Positions 5,619 through 6,431 of a stretch of DNA of 6,431 bases are shown in pieces. Every line of letters begins with the position of its first letter. The stretch's first letter is position 1. Made by a program: the position numbers and the translations under genes. This stretch comes from an uncultured Ruminococcus sp. Its GTDB lineage: Bacteria; Bacillota; Clostridia; Oscillospirales; Ruminococcaceae. The stretch lies in the NCBI GenBank assembly GCA_905199285.1, contig CAJKFZ010000146.1, positions 1 through 6,431 on the forward strand, in the 5' to 3' direction. The notes below the pieces were generated by a model. The model was given only the letters and a program-made list of their open reading frames with translations. It did not search any database and was not told the DNA's origin.

Positions 5619-6284
5619 TTATTTAAGCGGAGTTACATTGTTGAAAACGGAGTAAAACTTTATAGGAATGTGCTTATCAATATGACATTTTCCGAAATAC
5701 CATTTTTTATAATCGCAGGTTTTGATAATGTCCTCGAAAAAAGCGTGAACTTCAAGACGCTGAAGTACATCAACGTTAAGACAGTCTTTCAGTGAAGCGG
5801 GCGGTTCATGAGTTATGATATAATCAACTTTATTATCGTTCATCTCAAGATTATGAATTGCTTCACGAATCTCATCATGAGTCGGACGCTCCCTCTGCCA
5901 CCAGTTTTCGCTGTCACGGCGGAAATCGTAATCCTGACTATGACCGCCTCCGAAAGTAAAAATTTTTTTATCTTCTATATTATAAACCTGACCTCGCATA
6001 AGGTGGATGATATTGCCTGAAATGATTCTCGCTTTTCCTCCATGCCAATCGGTAACGGGAAAGCTTTCAAGAATGTCGAAATTTTCGTGGCAGCCATCAA
6101 CAAAAGCGACAGTATAATTTTGTGAAGCAAGTTTTTTCAGATCGTTTTTTTCTTTTCTCGAGCCGTTCCAGAAAAAACCGAAATCTCCGCAGATAATGAG
6201 CGTATCTCCACGTTTGATCTTTTTGAATTCAGGCTGTTTGAATCGGCTTATATCGCCGTGGGTGTCTCCGGTTACGAAAATCAA
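5619..6284 (-). CDS. Calcineurin-like metallophosphoesterase with two altered active-site motifs, TTG start
   Basis: The product belongs to the two-metal phosphoesterase superfamily, whose members hydrolyse phosphomono- or diesters; the substrate cannot be told here. Numbered from the TTG start (221 residues), the motifs in order are GDTHGD (6-11; D7, H9), GDFG (33-36; D34), DGCHEN (63-68), ITHEPP (157-162; H159) and FGKCHID (197-203; H201). Two differ from the family pattern. The GNH[DE] asparagine, normally a metal ligand, is cysteine (C65), and the first histidine of GHxH is lysine (K199). No signal peptide or membrane segment is seen, so it is probably cytoplasmic. The TTG at 6284 gives the usual N-terminus MIFVTGDTHGD and lies seven bases after GGAGGT. 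An in-frame ATG at 6299 would overlap that ribosome site. The gene has its own promoter and no evident link to Rnf. Confidence 0.9.
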   Translation of the reverse strand: MIFVTGDTHGDISRFKQPEFKKIKRGDTLIICGDFGFFWNGSRKEKNDLKKLASQNYTVAFVDGCHENFDILESFPVTDWHGGKARIISGNIIHLMRGQVYNIEDKKIFTFGGGHSQDYDFRRDSENWWQRERPTHDEIREAIHNLEMNDNKVDYIITHEPPASLKDCLNVDVLQRLEVHAFFEDIIKTCDYKKWYFGKCHIDKHIPIKFYSVFNNVTPLK

Positions 6285-6291
6285 TTTTATT

Positions 6292-6297
6292 ACCTCC
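6292..6297 (-). promoter_or_regulatory. Ribosome binding site that fixes the TTG start of the metallophosphoesterase
   Basis: GGAGGT (6297-6292 on the minus strand) is seven bases before TTG (6284-6282). The alternative ATG (6299-6297) runs into this site and has only an A-rich stretch upstream. The predicted transcription start near 6309 would leave that ATG just ten bases of leader. Confidence 0.8.
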
Positions 6298-6315
6298 ATG
6301 ATGTTCTTTTCTTTT

Positions 6316-6344
6316 ATTTTATCACATTCGGCTGTAAAGGTAAA
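6316..6344 (-). promoter_or_regulatory. Promoter of the metallophosphoesterase gene
   Basis: A -35 box TTTACC (6344-6339) and a -10 box TAAAAT (6321-6316) are spaced by 17 bases on the minus strand. The -10 matches five of six consensus positions and the -35 four of six. Transcription would begin near 6309, about 25 bases before the TTG start codon. Confidence 0.6.
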
Positions 6345-6431
6345 GGCTTTTTGCAGTAAATTTGCAAAGCAAATATATTTTTACATATGTTGCTTTTCAT
6401 TTGCCGACAACTATTTCTCTAAAGCTGACTT

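Noticed and set aside
5314..5655. Plus-strand open frame of 113 codons across the tandem repeat
   Set aside because: It is the antisense shadow of the two micropeptide genes. It has no ribosome site, its internal repeat mirrors the minus-strand duplication, and it runs into the end of the metallophosphoesterase gene.
6345..6431. Short inverted motifs in the right-hand end (TTGC-AAA-GCAA, ACATATGT)
   Set aside because: They are short, AT-rich and unconnected to any visible gene. No reading frame, RNA gene or clear promoter reading rightward was found in these bases.

Overview
The window looks like a chromosomal segment of an anaerobic, low-to-moderate GC Gram-positive bacterium of the class Clostridia. 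The Rnf gene order C-D-G-E-A-B, the short RnfC, the ferredoxin-rich RnfB, strong AGGAGG ribosome sites, GTG and TTG starts and compact intergenic regions all fit. A Ruminococcus-like (Oscillospiraceae) host is my impression from codon style; it is not demonstrated.

Layout. Positions 1-210 hold the 3' end of an unrecognised gene, followed by a terminator at 248-276. A near-consensus sigma-A-type promoter at 330-358, with a palindrome over its -35 box, precedes the complete six-gene operon rnfCDGEAB (453-5263). Its genes overlap by 4-11 bp or lie 13-15 bp apart, so they are almost certainly one transcript. A 20-bp-stem hairpin at 5271-5315 sits between this operon and a convergent minus-strand unit. 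That unit encodes two tandem copies of a 19-residue, five-cysteine peptide (MCCNNIWKMLCEMFGICCK), each with its own AGGAGG site. Both lie behind a strong promoter (5561-5589) and an inverted-repeat leader. Further right, also on the minus strand, is a calcineurin-type metallophosphoesterase gene (5619-6284) with its own promoter. Its best start is TTG. The last 132 bases hold that promoter and otherwise nothing I can name.

How the genes work together. RnfB takes electrons from reduced ferredoxin and passes them through membrane iron-sulfur and flavin centres (RnfA/E, RnfD, RnfG) to RnfC, which reduces NAD+. The complex couples this to export of Na+ or H+. Every cofactor-attachment residue I could check is present, so the operon looks functional. 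No apbE (the flavin transferase RnfG and RnfD need) lies in the window.

The most unusual item is the duplicated cysteine-rich micropeptide gene. The two copies differ at four positions in 60, all third codon positions and all synonymous. Together with the ribosome sites and promoter, this argues strongly that the peptide is made and its sequence is under selection. I do not recognise the family.
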